The notes under the pieces: generated by a model | Database searches by the model: none | What the model was told of the DNA's origin: nothing | What the model saw: the letters and a program-made list of their open reading frames with translations, nothing else | In this document: one piece after another, positions 9,090-16,146 of the stretch | How the letters are laid out: each line of letters starts with the position of its first letter | Position numbering within the stretch: position 1 is the first letter of the stretch | NCBI GenBank assembly: GCA_965203345.1 | Contig: CBDBCK010000028.1 | Coordinates: 620,001 to 684,000 of the forward strand | Direction of reading: 5' to 3' | Length of the DNA stretch: 64,000 nt | Source: CBDBCK01 sp965203345 | GTDB lineage: Bacteria > Chloroflexota > Dehalococcoidia > Lucifugimonadales > Lucifugimonadaceae | Program-made: the position numbers and the translations under genes

Positions 9090-11308
9090 TTATTATCAGG
9101 ATCAATCCGAGCCGTGATTTCCTCGGCAAGGGCTTTAAAATCTCGGTAGCAACTCAAGACAGCATTTTGCTGCGCACCAATAGCGCCATCGGCAGGCTTT
9201 AGCATAAACATGGGCTTGTTCATTTCTTGAGCCAATGGCATCAGCGAGCGATAGTCCTTGAGGTGTGCCAGACGATTCGTATCAGTATCAATAGACCGAT
9301 TGGTGAATCCGGTATATTTTCCTATAACGGATTCTTCATAAACTTCCGGTATTTTGTCAATCCACCTCTGATATGCCTTAACAGGGCGGTTCAATCTGAT
9401 GGAATGGCGCATGACGATATAACCGAGCGATTCCATTTCGCCTTCAGGCAAATCAAAGTCCAAATCATCCGGTTTTCTGTCAACACGATCTTGCCATGCC
9501 TTGCGCCATGTCTTGAGAGTCGGCCCCACATTACGCAACCCTTGAAGTGAAAATAAATCAGGTGCAAGCGGTACCACCACGTAGTCGCTGGCTATCAATG
9601 CGGCGCGGTTAATAGCACCGAGATTTGGCCCAACATCCACCAAGACAAAATCTGCCGCAAAATTTTCTGCTGCACTGTTTATCACTCTTGCAAATGCTGT
9701 CATTACCCGAAGCGCGCGCGTCTGCCCGGATTCCTTGTCCAGGCAGATTGGCCACTGTGTCGAAAGTTCATCCTCACGTTTGGAAAGCGCAAGGTCTCCT
9801 ATCAATAAACCAACCCGGTCGGTTATTTTCTCGATATGCGGTACTGCTGATACGTCTCCGGTTCCTTCAAACAGCGGAGCAATATCGTTATCAATGGTTT
9901 TCGGTCTTGCATCTTGCCAAATGACGTCCAGCTTCTCTTCATCCAAAAACATGCCGCTCAGATTGGCTTGCGGGTCCAAATCGGCGGCAATAACACGATA
10001 ATTGAGTTCGGCAAGCATCCAAGCAAGATGATAGACCAAAGAGGTTTTTCCCACGCCGCCCTTGTTATTAAAAAATGCGATGGATTTCATTATCGTTTCC
10101 TGTTTCCTGATCCTGATCATTTCCTGTTTCCTGATCGTGGTAAGAATCATCGTATCTTGAATATCAAATTTTAGCGGCGGGTTTCCATTTTTCTTTAATG
10201 CATCATTGGCCGTGGCAATTCCGACACCGAATTTCTCCATAAATCCCATATTCTTCATCGCCTCGGCAATAGTAGGGTTGCGATAGTCGGTAATACCGGG
10301 CACCCCAAAATTTTTCCGTGTTACTCCACCATAAACTGATCCAGGGCTAATAATTTCTACCCGGTCGGCAAACCAATACACACGAACAGGCGCATTGGAA
10401 TTTTCGTAGTTTCTGTGGATGACTGCATTACGAACAAGTTCGCGTAATGCTTCATATGGATAGTCCGGTTTTTCCACGTGCGTTTCTCCGCTCGTGCCAA
10501 GTGCAATAGAAATATTCGCTTTCAAAATTTTATCCAGCTCAATAAGTTGTTCCGGTAAAGTTCCGTGTATTTCTTTCTGGTCTAAAATAGGGCCCGTGAC
10601 TTCACTGCCCAAATACCGCACAAACTGAATATATGCCCCCGGAAACCAAGCACCTGGATCATTCCCCAAGATAAGAATTGCCGTCACTGTCGGTATGTCA
10701 TCATTGGTCGTTAGACGCAATGCCCTCAGTTGATCTTTGGAATCACGGTCATTCTCTTCCAACACCTCCGGCGATACAGCAACGGGCAAGTATTCGTGTC
10801 TGAATTTCTGTCTGTCCAAGTCTTTTTCAACAGACCCACTACTTACTCCGTGCATATCGTAAGGCAAATTCCCCCAGCGCCGTTTCTCCGTCAGGCGGCG
10901 TTCTTCTTCAGCACTAGCTTGGCCGCGCCTTGGGCCAACCCTAATCCAATACCTGCCATCAACTTTTACCGGCGGATTCTCTGAAGGTTCGACCTGTATC
11001 ACGGCAACTTCACAGTTATTAAGATTCCTCCGGTTAACCTGCATCATTGGAAAAGGGAGAATCTTGCCCTCGCTTCGCAGTCCTCCGAGTTTTTGTAACA
11101 GGATATCGTCAATAACCAGGTTGGCGCAACTTCCGTCATCTTTAATTCCTATGAAAACAAAACCGGGCGCTTCATGGCCAGGAAGATCGTTGGCAAAAGC
11201 ACATATAGCTTGCCGGATTTTATCCAAATCCGTCGTGGATTCAGTGAACTCGACACGATCACTCTCGTCACGATTGATAATTTCTATTAATTCAGAATCA
11301 GTAAGCAT
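9086..11308 (-). CDS. AlbA_2 (Schlafen-type) / GHKL-like protein fused to a ParA-type ATPase
   Basis: 740 aa. Residues ~5-130 form an AlbA_2 domain (RVEFTES, GFVFIGIKDDG), the nucleic-acid-binding fold shared with Schlafens. Residues ~290-390 match the C-terminal ATPase-like part of the same regulators (ELVRNAVIHRNY, GVPGITDYRNP, GFMEKFGVGI). From residue 407 a full ParA/Soj-type ATPase follows, with deviant Walker A NNKGGVGKTS, DLDPQANLSG, and VDVGPNLGAINRAAL. The internal ATG at 10090 has its own good ribosome site (AGGAAACG), so ParA may also be made alone (334 aa). The fusion linker consists of a duplicated 17-bp unit. It is cargo module D: it starts right after scar s3, whose GGAGGAG serves as its ribosome site, and ends on scar s4. 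Function as an antiphage or maintenance module is inferred from location. Confidence 0.85.
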   Translation of the reverse strand: MLTDSELIEIINRDESDRVEFTESTTDLDKIRQAICAFANDLPGHEAPGFVFIGIKDDGSCANLVIDDILLQKLGGLRSEGKILPFPMMQVNRRNLNNCEVAVIQVEPSENPPVKVDGRYWIRVGPRRGQASAEEERRLTEKRRWGNLPYDMHGVSSGSVEKDLDRQKFRHEYLPVAVSPEVLEENDRDSKDQLRALRLTTNDDIPTVTAILILGNDPGAWFPGAYIQFVRYLGSEVTGPILDQKEIHGTLPEQLIELDKILKANISIALGTSGETHVEKPDYPYEALRELVRNAVIHRNYENSNAPVRVYWFADRVEIISPGSVYGGVTRKNFGVPGITDYRNPTIAEAMKNMGFMEKFGVGIATANDALKKNGNPPLKFDIQDTMILTTIRKQEMIRIRKQETIMKSIAFFNNKGGVGKTSLVYHLAWMLAELNYRVIAADLDPQANLSGMFLDEEKLDVIWQDARPKTIDNDIAPLFEGTGDVSAVPHIEKITDRVGLLIGDLALSKREDELSTQWPICLDKESGQTRALRVMTAFARVINSAAENFAADFVLVDVGPNLGAINRAALIASDYVVVPLAPDLFSLQGLRNVGPTLKTWRKAWQDRVDRKPDDLDFDLPEGEMESLGYIVMRHSIRLNRPVKAYQRWIDKIPEVYEESVIGKYTGFTNRSIDTDTNRLAHLKDYRSLMPLAQEMNKPMFMLKPADGAIGAQQNAVLSCYRDFKALAEEITARIDPDNK
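10096..10136 (-). repeat. Short direct repeat at the AlbA/ParA fusion joint
   Basis: Two identical 17-bp units (10096-10112 and 10120-10136, + strand TTTCCTGTTTCCTGATC) sit 24 bp apart. In the coding strand they produce the repeated peptide IRKQE..IRIRKQE and also the AGGAAACAGGAAACG purine tract just ahead of the ParA ATG at 10090. Because the period is 24 bp, gain or loss of a unit keeps the reading frame. The tract looks like an old intergenic ribosome site that was duplicated and then read through, creating the fusion. Confidence 0.7.
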
Positions 11309-11311
11309 AGT

Positions 11312-11562
11312 TCACTCCTCCCCACCATAAGTAGGGTTTGATTAGCGACACGAAACGCCGTTTCTCTTTTTTCATCATTTTGCTTTGTTTTCCTGCCCGT
11401 AGTAAAGATCAAGAGCCTGTGCTGCATTTTCCAGAGCGGATCGGTGGTAATCGTATAGTGTCTTTTGTGATAAAAACCGTTGGATATCAGATACTTGCCA
11501 GTTTTCAGGCAGGTCGCCGTAGTTCAGGGATTCGGCTATGGATTCAAGGAAGGCGGTAATTA
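11312..11562 (-). pseudogene. Junction scar s3: res head fused to mod tail
   Basis: In the minus strand the frame reads ...FLESIAESLNYGDLPENWQ through DLYYGQENKAK (copy of Res residues ~5-60), then a stop, then in another frame KEKRRFVSLIKPYLW and a TGA at 11312-11314 (copy of the Mod C-terminus). The res start codon is gone: the preceding cargo gene (11544-12107) runs into this copy and uses res-derived bases for its last codons. The mod-derived end (GGGGAGGAG) lies 7 bases ahead of the AlbA/ParA ATG and provides its ribosome site. Confidence 0.85.
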
Positions 11563-12107
11563 TGCGGCAACCTGTCTTTCAAATATTCAGATGACAAAAC
11601 ATCCACACCATCCAACAGCTTTGTACCCAGAACATCTTTTAGTTTTCCTCGCAAAGAGTCTTTCAGATTGTCAAAGTATCTTTTTTCTTCTTCTGATTCT
11701 ATGCTGCTCACAACAAGCCAGAAGTGATACTTCTTGTCCTGCACAAGATCTTTTGCGCTGGAATATTTTATTGCTAACCTACATAGAACCAGCATTGCTC
11801 CATAAGCCTTTAATTGCATCCTTGTGAGAATGCAATTTCTTACAGCATCATCCTTATCTTTGTCATTAAGGTAACTATACTTTTTCCTAATATTATTTAC
11901 CCTCTTTAATAATCGCGTTTCTTCTATGAGGATAACAGAGCCATCTTTTGGCAAGAAATAATCACAGCAATGACAAGTACCCAAACCGACCGTTTTTCTC
12001 ATGTCTTTACTGTAGTATGTACTATCCATTTTGTACGCACGATATTTATCACCGATAGACTTGCCGGCAATTTTTATTGGCTCGCTGAATTGCTCAAGGA
12101 AAGTCAC
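11544..12107 (-). CDS. Unknown partner protein of the AAA ATPase, 3' end overwritten by a res-head scar
   Basis: 187 aa, not recognised. It has one Cys pair (GTCHCC) that could bind metal, a conserved-looking helical middle (RMQLKAYGAMLVLCRLAIKYS) and a Lys-rich second half. Its start overlaps the stop of the AAA ATPase by 4 bp (ATGA), so the two form an ATPase-effector pair of the kind common in defence (compare Septu-like pairs, though no HNH motif is visible). The last residues RLP and the stop are encoded by bases that belong to the res-head copy, so the natural C-terminus may have been lost when the cassette joined. Cargo module C. Confidence 0.6.
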   Translation of the reverse strand: MTFLEQFSEPIKIAGKSIGDKYRAYKMDSTYYSKDMRKTVGLGTCHCCDYFLPKDGSVILIEETRLLKRVNNIRKKYSYLNDKDKDDAVRNCILTRMQLKAYGAMLVLCRLAIKYSSAKDLVQDKKYHFWLVVSSIESEEEKRYFDNLKDSLRGKLKDVLGTKLLDGVDVLSSEYLKDRLPHNYRLP

Positions 12108-13288
12108 AATCCCGCCGTGTATAAATCTGCAAAAGGTTTCGTCAACTCCTGCTTGATTGACGCAATTTTGTCTTCAAAGTCCTGCTCTTTCGGACCTGAA
12201 CTGTCAGCCGGAAATTTATTCAAGGCGATCATGCTTTTGTATTCCGGATTCTTTTTTACATGCACTTCCAGCCATTTCAGAATGTCTGCACTGTGGGTAG
12301 CAATAACGACGTTTACTCCGCCTTTCGCCAACTCAAACAAGGTTTCAGCCATGATCACCTGCCACGCCGGGTGCAGATGCGCTTCCGGTTCGTCAATAAA
12401 AAGAAAAGTATCTTCATCGAGAACCTTACGTTCAATCAACAGCGCCAAGATACCGAGATTGGCAACTCCCATGGCGGTTAGAGACAAAGGGAAATTGCGT
12501 CCATTTTCCTGGAACAACAAATCCTCACTTTCAGAGATTGTGATTTTCCCGCCGAGGATGTCTTTGCTTGTCAGTTTTTTATATAAATCTGGAAAAGCAA
12601 TATCACCTGTGTATTTTTGCCTGAGTGCGACTGACAGATCATAGAAATACCCGGGAACACCGCTAAGCGACTTCCTTCTTCTAGGCCGGTATCTCGGAGA
12701 AATACGAAAATTTTCCAAAGCGTTCTTTAATTTCCAGTAAATAGGTGATTCCAGATAGATCACGTTAGGACATTGTTGCAATTTCCAGAACCCACCGAGA
12801 TCTATATCCAATTTAATATTTCCATTTTCAAATGTGAATTCTCCAAGACCTTCAATATTGACCTCAGATAGAGCATCTTCCCTGCGCCTTAAATCGGCTA
12901 AACTCGGCACTTGAAAATTGTTAATCAAATTCTCTCTGATTTTGTATTCTATTACAGAGTTAATAACTTCTTCGGCGCTTGTGTTACTGAGTTTCTCAGA
13001 CAATTTCCCCAATTGGTCGAAATGGTCGCTGAATATTTTCTTGACGTCGTCTTTTATTGGTAGTTCTCGACTCATCGAACGATTTAGGTTGGCTATGACC
13101 GGTCTAAGCAAATTCTGTATGTAAACTTCAGCAGTATTTGTATTCATTGCATCAAAAAGAGAATACAGCAATTTCGAGACAGTGCTTTTTCCCGTATTGT
13201 TTGGTCCGGCAAACACGGTGAATTGCCCGATACGGATATTGGCATCGGTGAGCTTGCCTATATTCCTGATATGTAATTCAAAATCCAT
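12104..13288 (-). CDS. AAA/ABC-type ATPase of defence module C
   Basis: 394 aa. Walker A GPNNTGKST near residue 30, Walker B FLFIDEPEAHLHP near 300, and the switch histidine motif ATHSADIL. This is the AAA_15/AAA_21 (OLD/RecF-like) class of SMC-type ATPases. There is no C-terminal TOPRIM, so any effector activity should lie in the overlapping downstream gene (11544-12107). It has its own ribosome site (GGAG, 8 bases before ATG) 35 bp after the mod-tail copy t2. Predicted cytoplasmic nucleic-acid or phage-product sensor; the specific system type cannot be named. Confidence 0.82.
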   Translation of the reverse strand: MDFELHIRNIGKLTDANIRIGQFTVFAGPNNTGKSTVSKLLYSLFDAMNTNTAEVYIQNLLRPVIANLNRSMSRELPIKDDVKKIFSDHFDQLGKLSEKLSNTSAEEVINSVIEYKIRENLINNFQVPSLADLRRREDALSEVNIEGLGEFTFENGNIKLDIDLGGFWKLQQCPNVIYLESPIYWKLKNALENFRISPRYRPRRRKSLSGVPGYFYDLSVALRQKYTGDIAFPDLYKKLTSKDILGGKITISESEDLLFQENGRNFPLSLTAMGVANLGILALLIERKVLDEDTFLFIDEPEAHLHPAWQVIMAETLFELAKGGVNVVIATHSADILKWLEVHVKKNPEYKSMIALNKFPADSSGPKEQDFEDKIASIKQELTKPFADLYTAGL

Positions 13289-13322
13289 AATTTGCTCCAG
13301 ATGATGGGAAGTATACCATTTT

Positions 13323-13595
13323 TCACTCCCCCCACCACAAATAGGGTTTGACTAGCGATATAAAACGCTGTTTCTCTTCCTCGGTCATGGTTACTGTGCC
13401 GGTTTTTTCAGTTGTGTCGTCCTCAAAGATTACGCTGTCCGCAGTGCGTTTACGGATTTGTTTTCCGAGAATGTTTGACAGGGATTCAGCGATGTCTATG
13501 TCGGGGTATAGGTCCTGGAGGTGGATGTCCAGTTCACCATTTTGTGAGGGTTTGACGATATGGGCGAGTTTGTCGTCGCCAAAGAATACATACAT
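13323..13595 (-). pseudogene. mod tail copy t2 (last 90 codons of mod)
   Basis: A 90-codon frame that matches the C-terminus of the complete Mod (17995-20661) from YVFFGDDKLAHIVKP to LVKPYLWWGE with about ten substitutions. The ATG that opens it is created by the join to the upstream spacer. No catalytic motifs are present. It lies 35 bp before cargo module C and is nearly identical to t1 at 15602-15874. Whether the peptide is made is unknown; a scar or recombination substrate is the simplest reading. Confidence 0.88.
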
Positions 13596-13695
13596 TGGTT
13601 GATTCTATTTTATCAGCAATGGACTGCACATCAACGGAAACGGCGCCAAGACTAATTGCTGGATAAAGTTGAATTCCCATCTTGTTACTCCGGCT
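13596..13695 (-). repeat. Spacer copy with the head of an unknown small ORF (orfX)
   Basis: About 100 bp almost identical to 15875-15975. In the minus strand it starts shortly after the mod-type stop and encodes, from the ATG at 13680, MGIQLYPAISLGAVSVDVQS and a few more residues before being cut by the join to mod tail t2. It probably represents the 5' end of the gene that followed mod in the donor operon. The two good copies differ by only a few bases, which points to recent duplication or selection. Confidence 0.8.
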
Positions 13696-13946
13696 TTACT
13701 CTACCCACCATAAGTAGGGTTTGATTAGCGACACGAAACGCTGATTCTATTTTTTCGTCATTTTGCTTCGTTTTCCTGCCCGTAGTAAAGATGAAGAGCC
13801 CGTGCTGCATTTTCCAGAGCGGATCGTTGGTAATCGTATAGTGTCTTTTGTGATAAAAACCGTTGGATATCAGATACTTGCCAGGTTTCAGGCAGATCGC
13901 CGTAGTTTAGAGGTTGGGTGATGATTTGTTCAAGGAGGGGCGGCAT
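13696..13946 (-). pseudogene. Junction scar s2: res head fused to mod tail
   Basis: From the ATG at 13946 the frame copies the Res N-terminus (LNYGDLPETWQVSDIQRF, DYQRSALENAARALHLYYG) for 59 codons and ends at NEAK-stop. The next bases are the mod C-terminal codons (QRFVSLIKPYLWWVE, stop at 13696-13698) in another frame. The res ATG follows the stop of the PIN-domain gene with no gap (TGA ATG). The joint lies at the same place as in s3 and s4. Confidence 0.87.
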
Positions 13947-14456
13947 TCAAATTTTTATTCCAAAATTCTCGAGCATTTTCACAAAAACTAAATGGGTCAC
14001 ACCTTCTTTATCACAAATCAGAGGAATTTTGTAATTAGTCTTCTTGATTGGCGGGTTAGGCGTTTGTATCTTTTCAAATGTAACAATCTCTAACTTATTT
14101 TCTTTGGCATAGGCAATTAATTTTATGTCTTGTTCATTTGCTCCCTTGGAATTATTATCAATCTCGTATTTTTGTTCCAGACCCAATGAAATTTTCTCCA
14201 CTCTATTGTCAACCGGAGTTTCTGTAAAACCATTATCTTTAAGCCACATCCTCAGAGGATGTTTCCCTCTTTTTTCATTATCAGATTTATTCCTGTCACT
14301 TATTGGGTCAATCTCGTCATATATTGGCTTTATTAATATTATTTTGGCTTTATTTTCTCCAAGCCTATCCCAAAGAGAAGGAAATATGTTTATTGGATAG
14401 AGTATATTCCAACTCGTAATAAAGACGTTCGCATCAAGACAGAAGCGTTGGATCAT
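13947..14456 (-). CDS. DUF4411-like PIN-domain protein, predicted ribonuclease toxin
   Basis: 169 aa. The N-terminus CLDANVFITSW holds the first PIN aspartate; further acidic residues include ANEQDIKLIAYA and the late strand LEIVTFE, as in DUF4411 proteins that cleave RNA with a metal-bound acidic cluster. Its start overlaps the stop of the HTH/ImmA-IrrE gene by 4 bp (ATGA), the usual arrangement for this toxin-antitoxin-like pair. It ends flush against the res-head copy s2. Cargo module B. The target RNA cannot be predicted. Confidence 0.8.
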   Translation of the reverse strand: MIQRFCLDANVFITSWNILYPINIFPSLWDRLGENKAKIILIKPIYDEIDPISDRNKSDNEKRGKHPLRMWLKDNGFTETPVDNRVEKISLGLEQKYEIDNNSKGANEQDIKLIAYAKENKLEIVTFEKIQTPNPPIKKTNYKIPLICDKEGVTHLVFVKMLENFGIKI

Positions 14457-15592
14457 AACCTTTTCTCTAACAATTCCATGACTTGTGACACAAGCTTTAA
14501 ATCAAATGACTGGCACAGTTTGTGTAAACCTATCTCTTCATTGTGGTAAGCTTGAAAGAGTGCTTTAGTGTAAATTTGCCCGTATTGATCAAAAGCTTCT
14601 TTGGATCTGTTTCTTGGAGGTCCTTTGTCTTGTTCTTTGAGCCTTGCCCGTATTTTCTCGTATTCTTGTTCTCGGTCTTCTTGTAATTTAGAATACTTCT
14701 CTTGACTAATAATTTTCAGGGTTTGTAATCTGACCAAACACGCATAACTGCTGACTTGAAATTTCTCAGACAGATTTTTTACATCTTTAACACTTTCTAT
14801 GTTGATGTGGAAGACTTCTTCCCGAAACTGTTTTTCAGGCATCAAAATTTTGCCGGCAAGTCGGTCGCACCACTTTTCCACTTCTCTATTTTGTTCACTC
14901 CAACTGTCTATTGTATTTTCCTTTTTAATCAAATGCCCTAATTCATGTAATAAAGTGAAAGACTGTGCTTTTTTCGCATCGGAATCATTGATTATAATAA
15001 TTGGTAGTGTTGAGTAGTTTATTGACAATCCACGAAACAGCATGTTGTCAATCTTTGACCAACCTCTGTATTTACTAGTCATAAAAACAAAAATCCCTTT
15101 CTGTTCGAGCTTTTCTTTCCACTTTGGGAATGGAAGGTTTCCATCTACGTCCAACCACTCTCTGATTATTTTTGCATATTGATTAGTTGATAAATTATTT
15201 TGCAGTTTCGGAAGCTCAAAAGGGGTTAGAGGTTCTTCTAAATCCTCTTGTATTTCAATCATCAGACCGCGAAATCGTTCTACTTGCGCTACCACTCTCC
15301 GTATTTTCCAGTCGGAAAAACCAATGGGTTCTTGGTCGATAAATTGACGAAACGCTGGTACAGATTTAGCAAAGTCATATTTGGAGGGTAGTTCGTCTGC
15401 TATGAAGACCCATCGCGGCACTTTATACAACCCTGCTAAAGTTTCTAGCTGTTTGAAAGTTGGGCGTTTTTCTCCCGCCTCAATGGCCTCTATGGAGCTT
15501 ACACTTTTCTTAACATACGTAATGTCAAAGGCCATTTGCTCACGGCACTTACGTAATACATCAACATTGACATTCTCAACCTTTGAACTCAT
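14453..15592 (-). CDS. XRE-type HTH / ImmA-IrrE metallopeptidase, partner of the PIN protein
   Basis: 379 aa. The N-terminus (residues ~5-65) is an XRE-like helix-turn-helix region (SSIEAIEAGEKRPTFKQLETLAGLY). The middle carries the zinc-peptidase motif LLHELGHLIKKEN near residue 214 with a downstream Glu region, as in ImmA/IrrE/RadR proteases that cut or release repressors. Paired with a DUF4411 PIN toxin, it should act as an antitoxin or regulator that may autoregulate the pair. It begins 10 bp after the stop of mod tail t1, whose GGGGGGAG end lies upstream of its ATG as a possible ribosome site. Confidence 0.87.
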   Translation of the reverse strand: MSSKVENVNVDVLRKCREQMAFDITYVKKSVSSIEAIEAGEKRPTFKQLETLAGLYKVPRWVFIADELPSKYDFAKSVPAFRQFIDQEPIGFSDWKIRRVVAQVERFRGLMIEIQEDLEEPLTPFELPKLQNNLSTNQYAKIIREWLDVDGNLPFPKWKEKLEQKGIFVFMTSKYRGWSKIDNMLFRGLSINYSTLPIIIINDSDAKKAQSFTLLHELGHLIKKENTIDSWSEQNREVEKWCDRLAGKILMPEKQFREEVFHINIESVKDVKNLSEKFQVSSYACLVRLQTLKIISQEKYSKLQEDREQEYEKIRARLKEQDKGPPRNRSKEAFDQYGQIYTKALFQAYHNEEIGLHKLCQSFDLKLVSQVMELLEKRL

Positions 15593-15601
15593 TAGAAGTT
15601 T

Positions 15602-15874
15602 TTACTCCCCCCACCACAAGTAGGGTTTGACTAGCGATATAAAACGCTGTTTCTCTTCCTCGGTCATGGTTGCTGTGTCGGTTTTTTCAGTTGTGCCGTC
15701 CTCAAAGATTACGCTGTCCGCAGTGCGTTTACGGATTTGTTTTCCGAGAATGTTTGACAGGGATTCAGCGATGTCTATGTCGGGGTATAGGTCATGGAGG
15801 TTAATGTCTAGGGTACCATTTTCTGAGGGTTTGACGATATGGGCGAGTTTGTCGTCACCGAAGAATACATACAT
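15602..15874 (-). pseudogene. mod tail copy t1 (last 90 codons of mod)
   Basis: A 90-codon frame that copies the C-terminus of the full Mod with about five changes (for example NGTLDINLHDL for NGELDINLQDL). Its opening ATG comes from the join with the spacer upstream. It is the nearest relative of t2 and sits 10 bp before cargo module B. It has no methyltransferase motifs, so it cannot modify DNA alone; it might affect Mod assembly only if the tail is an interaction domain. Confidence 0.88.
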
Positions 15875-15975
15875 TGGTTGGATTCTATTTTATCAGCAAT
15901 GGACTGCACATCAACGGAAACGGCGCCAAGACTAATTGCTGGATAAAGTTGAATTCCCATATTGTTACTCCGGCT
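15875..15975 (-). repeat. Spacer copy with the head of orfX
   Basis: Nearly identical to 13596-13695. The minus-strand ATG at 15960 opens the same MGIQLYPAISLG peptide, cut off at KIEST where the mod tail t1 begins in a different frame. It lies between the mod-type stop of s1 and the 90-codon tail t1, the same order as in the second copy. Confidence 0.8.
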
Positions 15976-15978
15976 TTA

Positions 15979-16044
15979 TTATCCCCACCATAAGTAGGGT
16001 TTGATGAGCGACATGAAACGCTGTTTCTCTTTTTCTATCATTAT
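15979..16044 (-). pseudogene. Junction scar s1: mod C-terminal remnant only
   Basis: The minus strand encodes EKEKQRFMSLIKPYLWWG and two stop codons, matching the Mod C-terminus, but the sequence upstream (16045-16146) shows no recognisable res head, unlike s2-s4. It closes cargo module A. Either the res part was lost, or this joint formed differently. Confidence 0.75.
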
Positions 16045-16146
16045 TTTGCCAGGTTTGTTTTTCCAAAATTCCATCTTCAGAAGCTGCCATACTCACGGTC
16101 TGACTACAGATTTTCCCTCTGCTAACCTTGATGAAATTGCAACATG

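Noticed and set aside
11544..13288. Naming module C as Septu
   Set aside because: An ATPase with overlapping partner is similar, but the partner shows no HNH motif.
13323..13595. Independent gene for a 90-aa protein
   Set aside because: It is a copy of the Mod C-terminus opened by an ATG created at a junction; an identical arrangement at 15602 shows it is a duplicated fragment.
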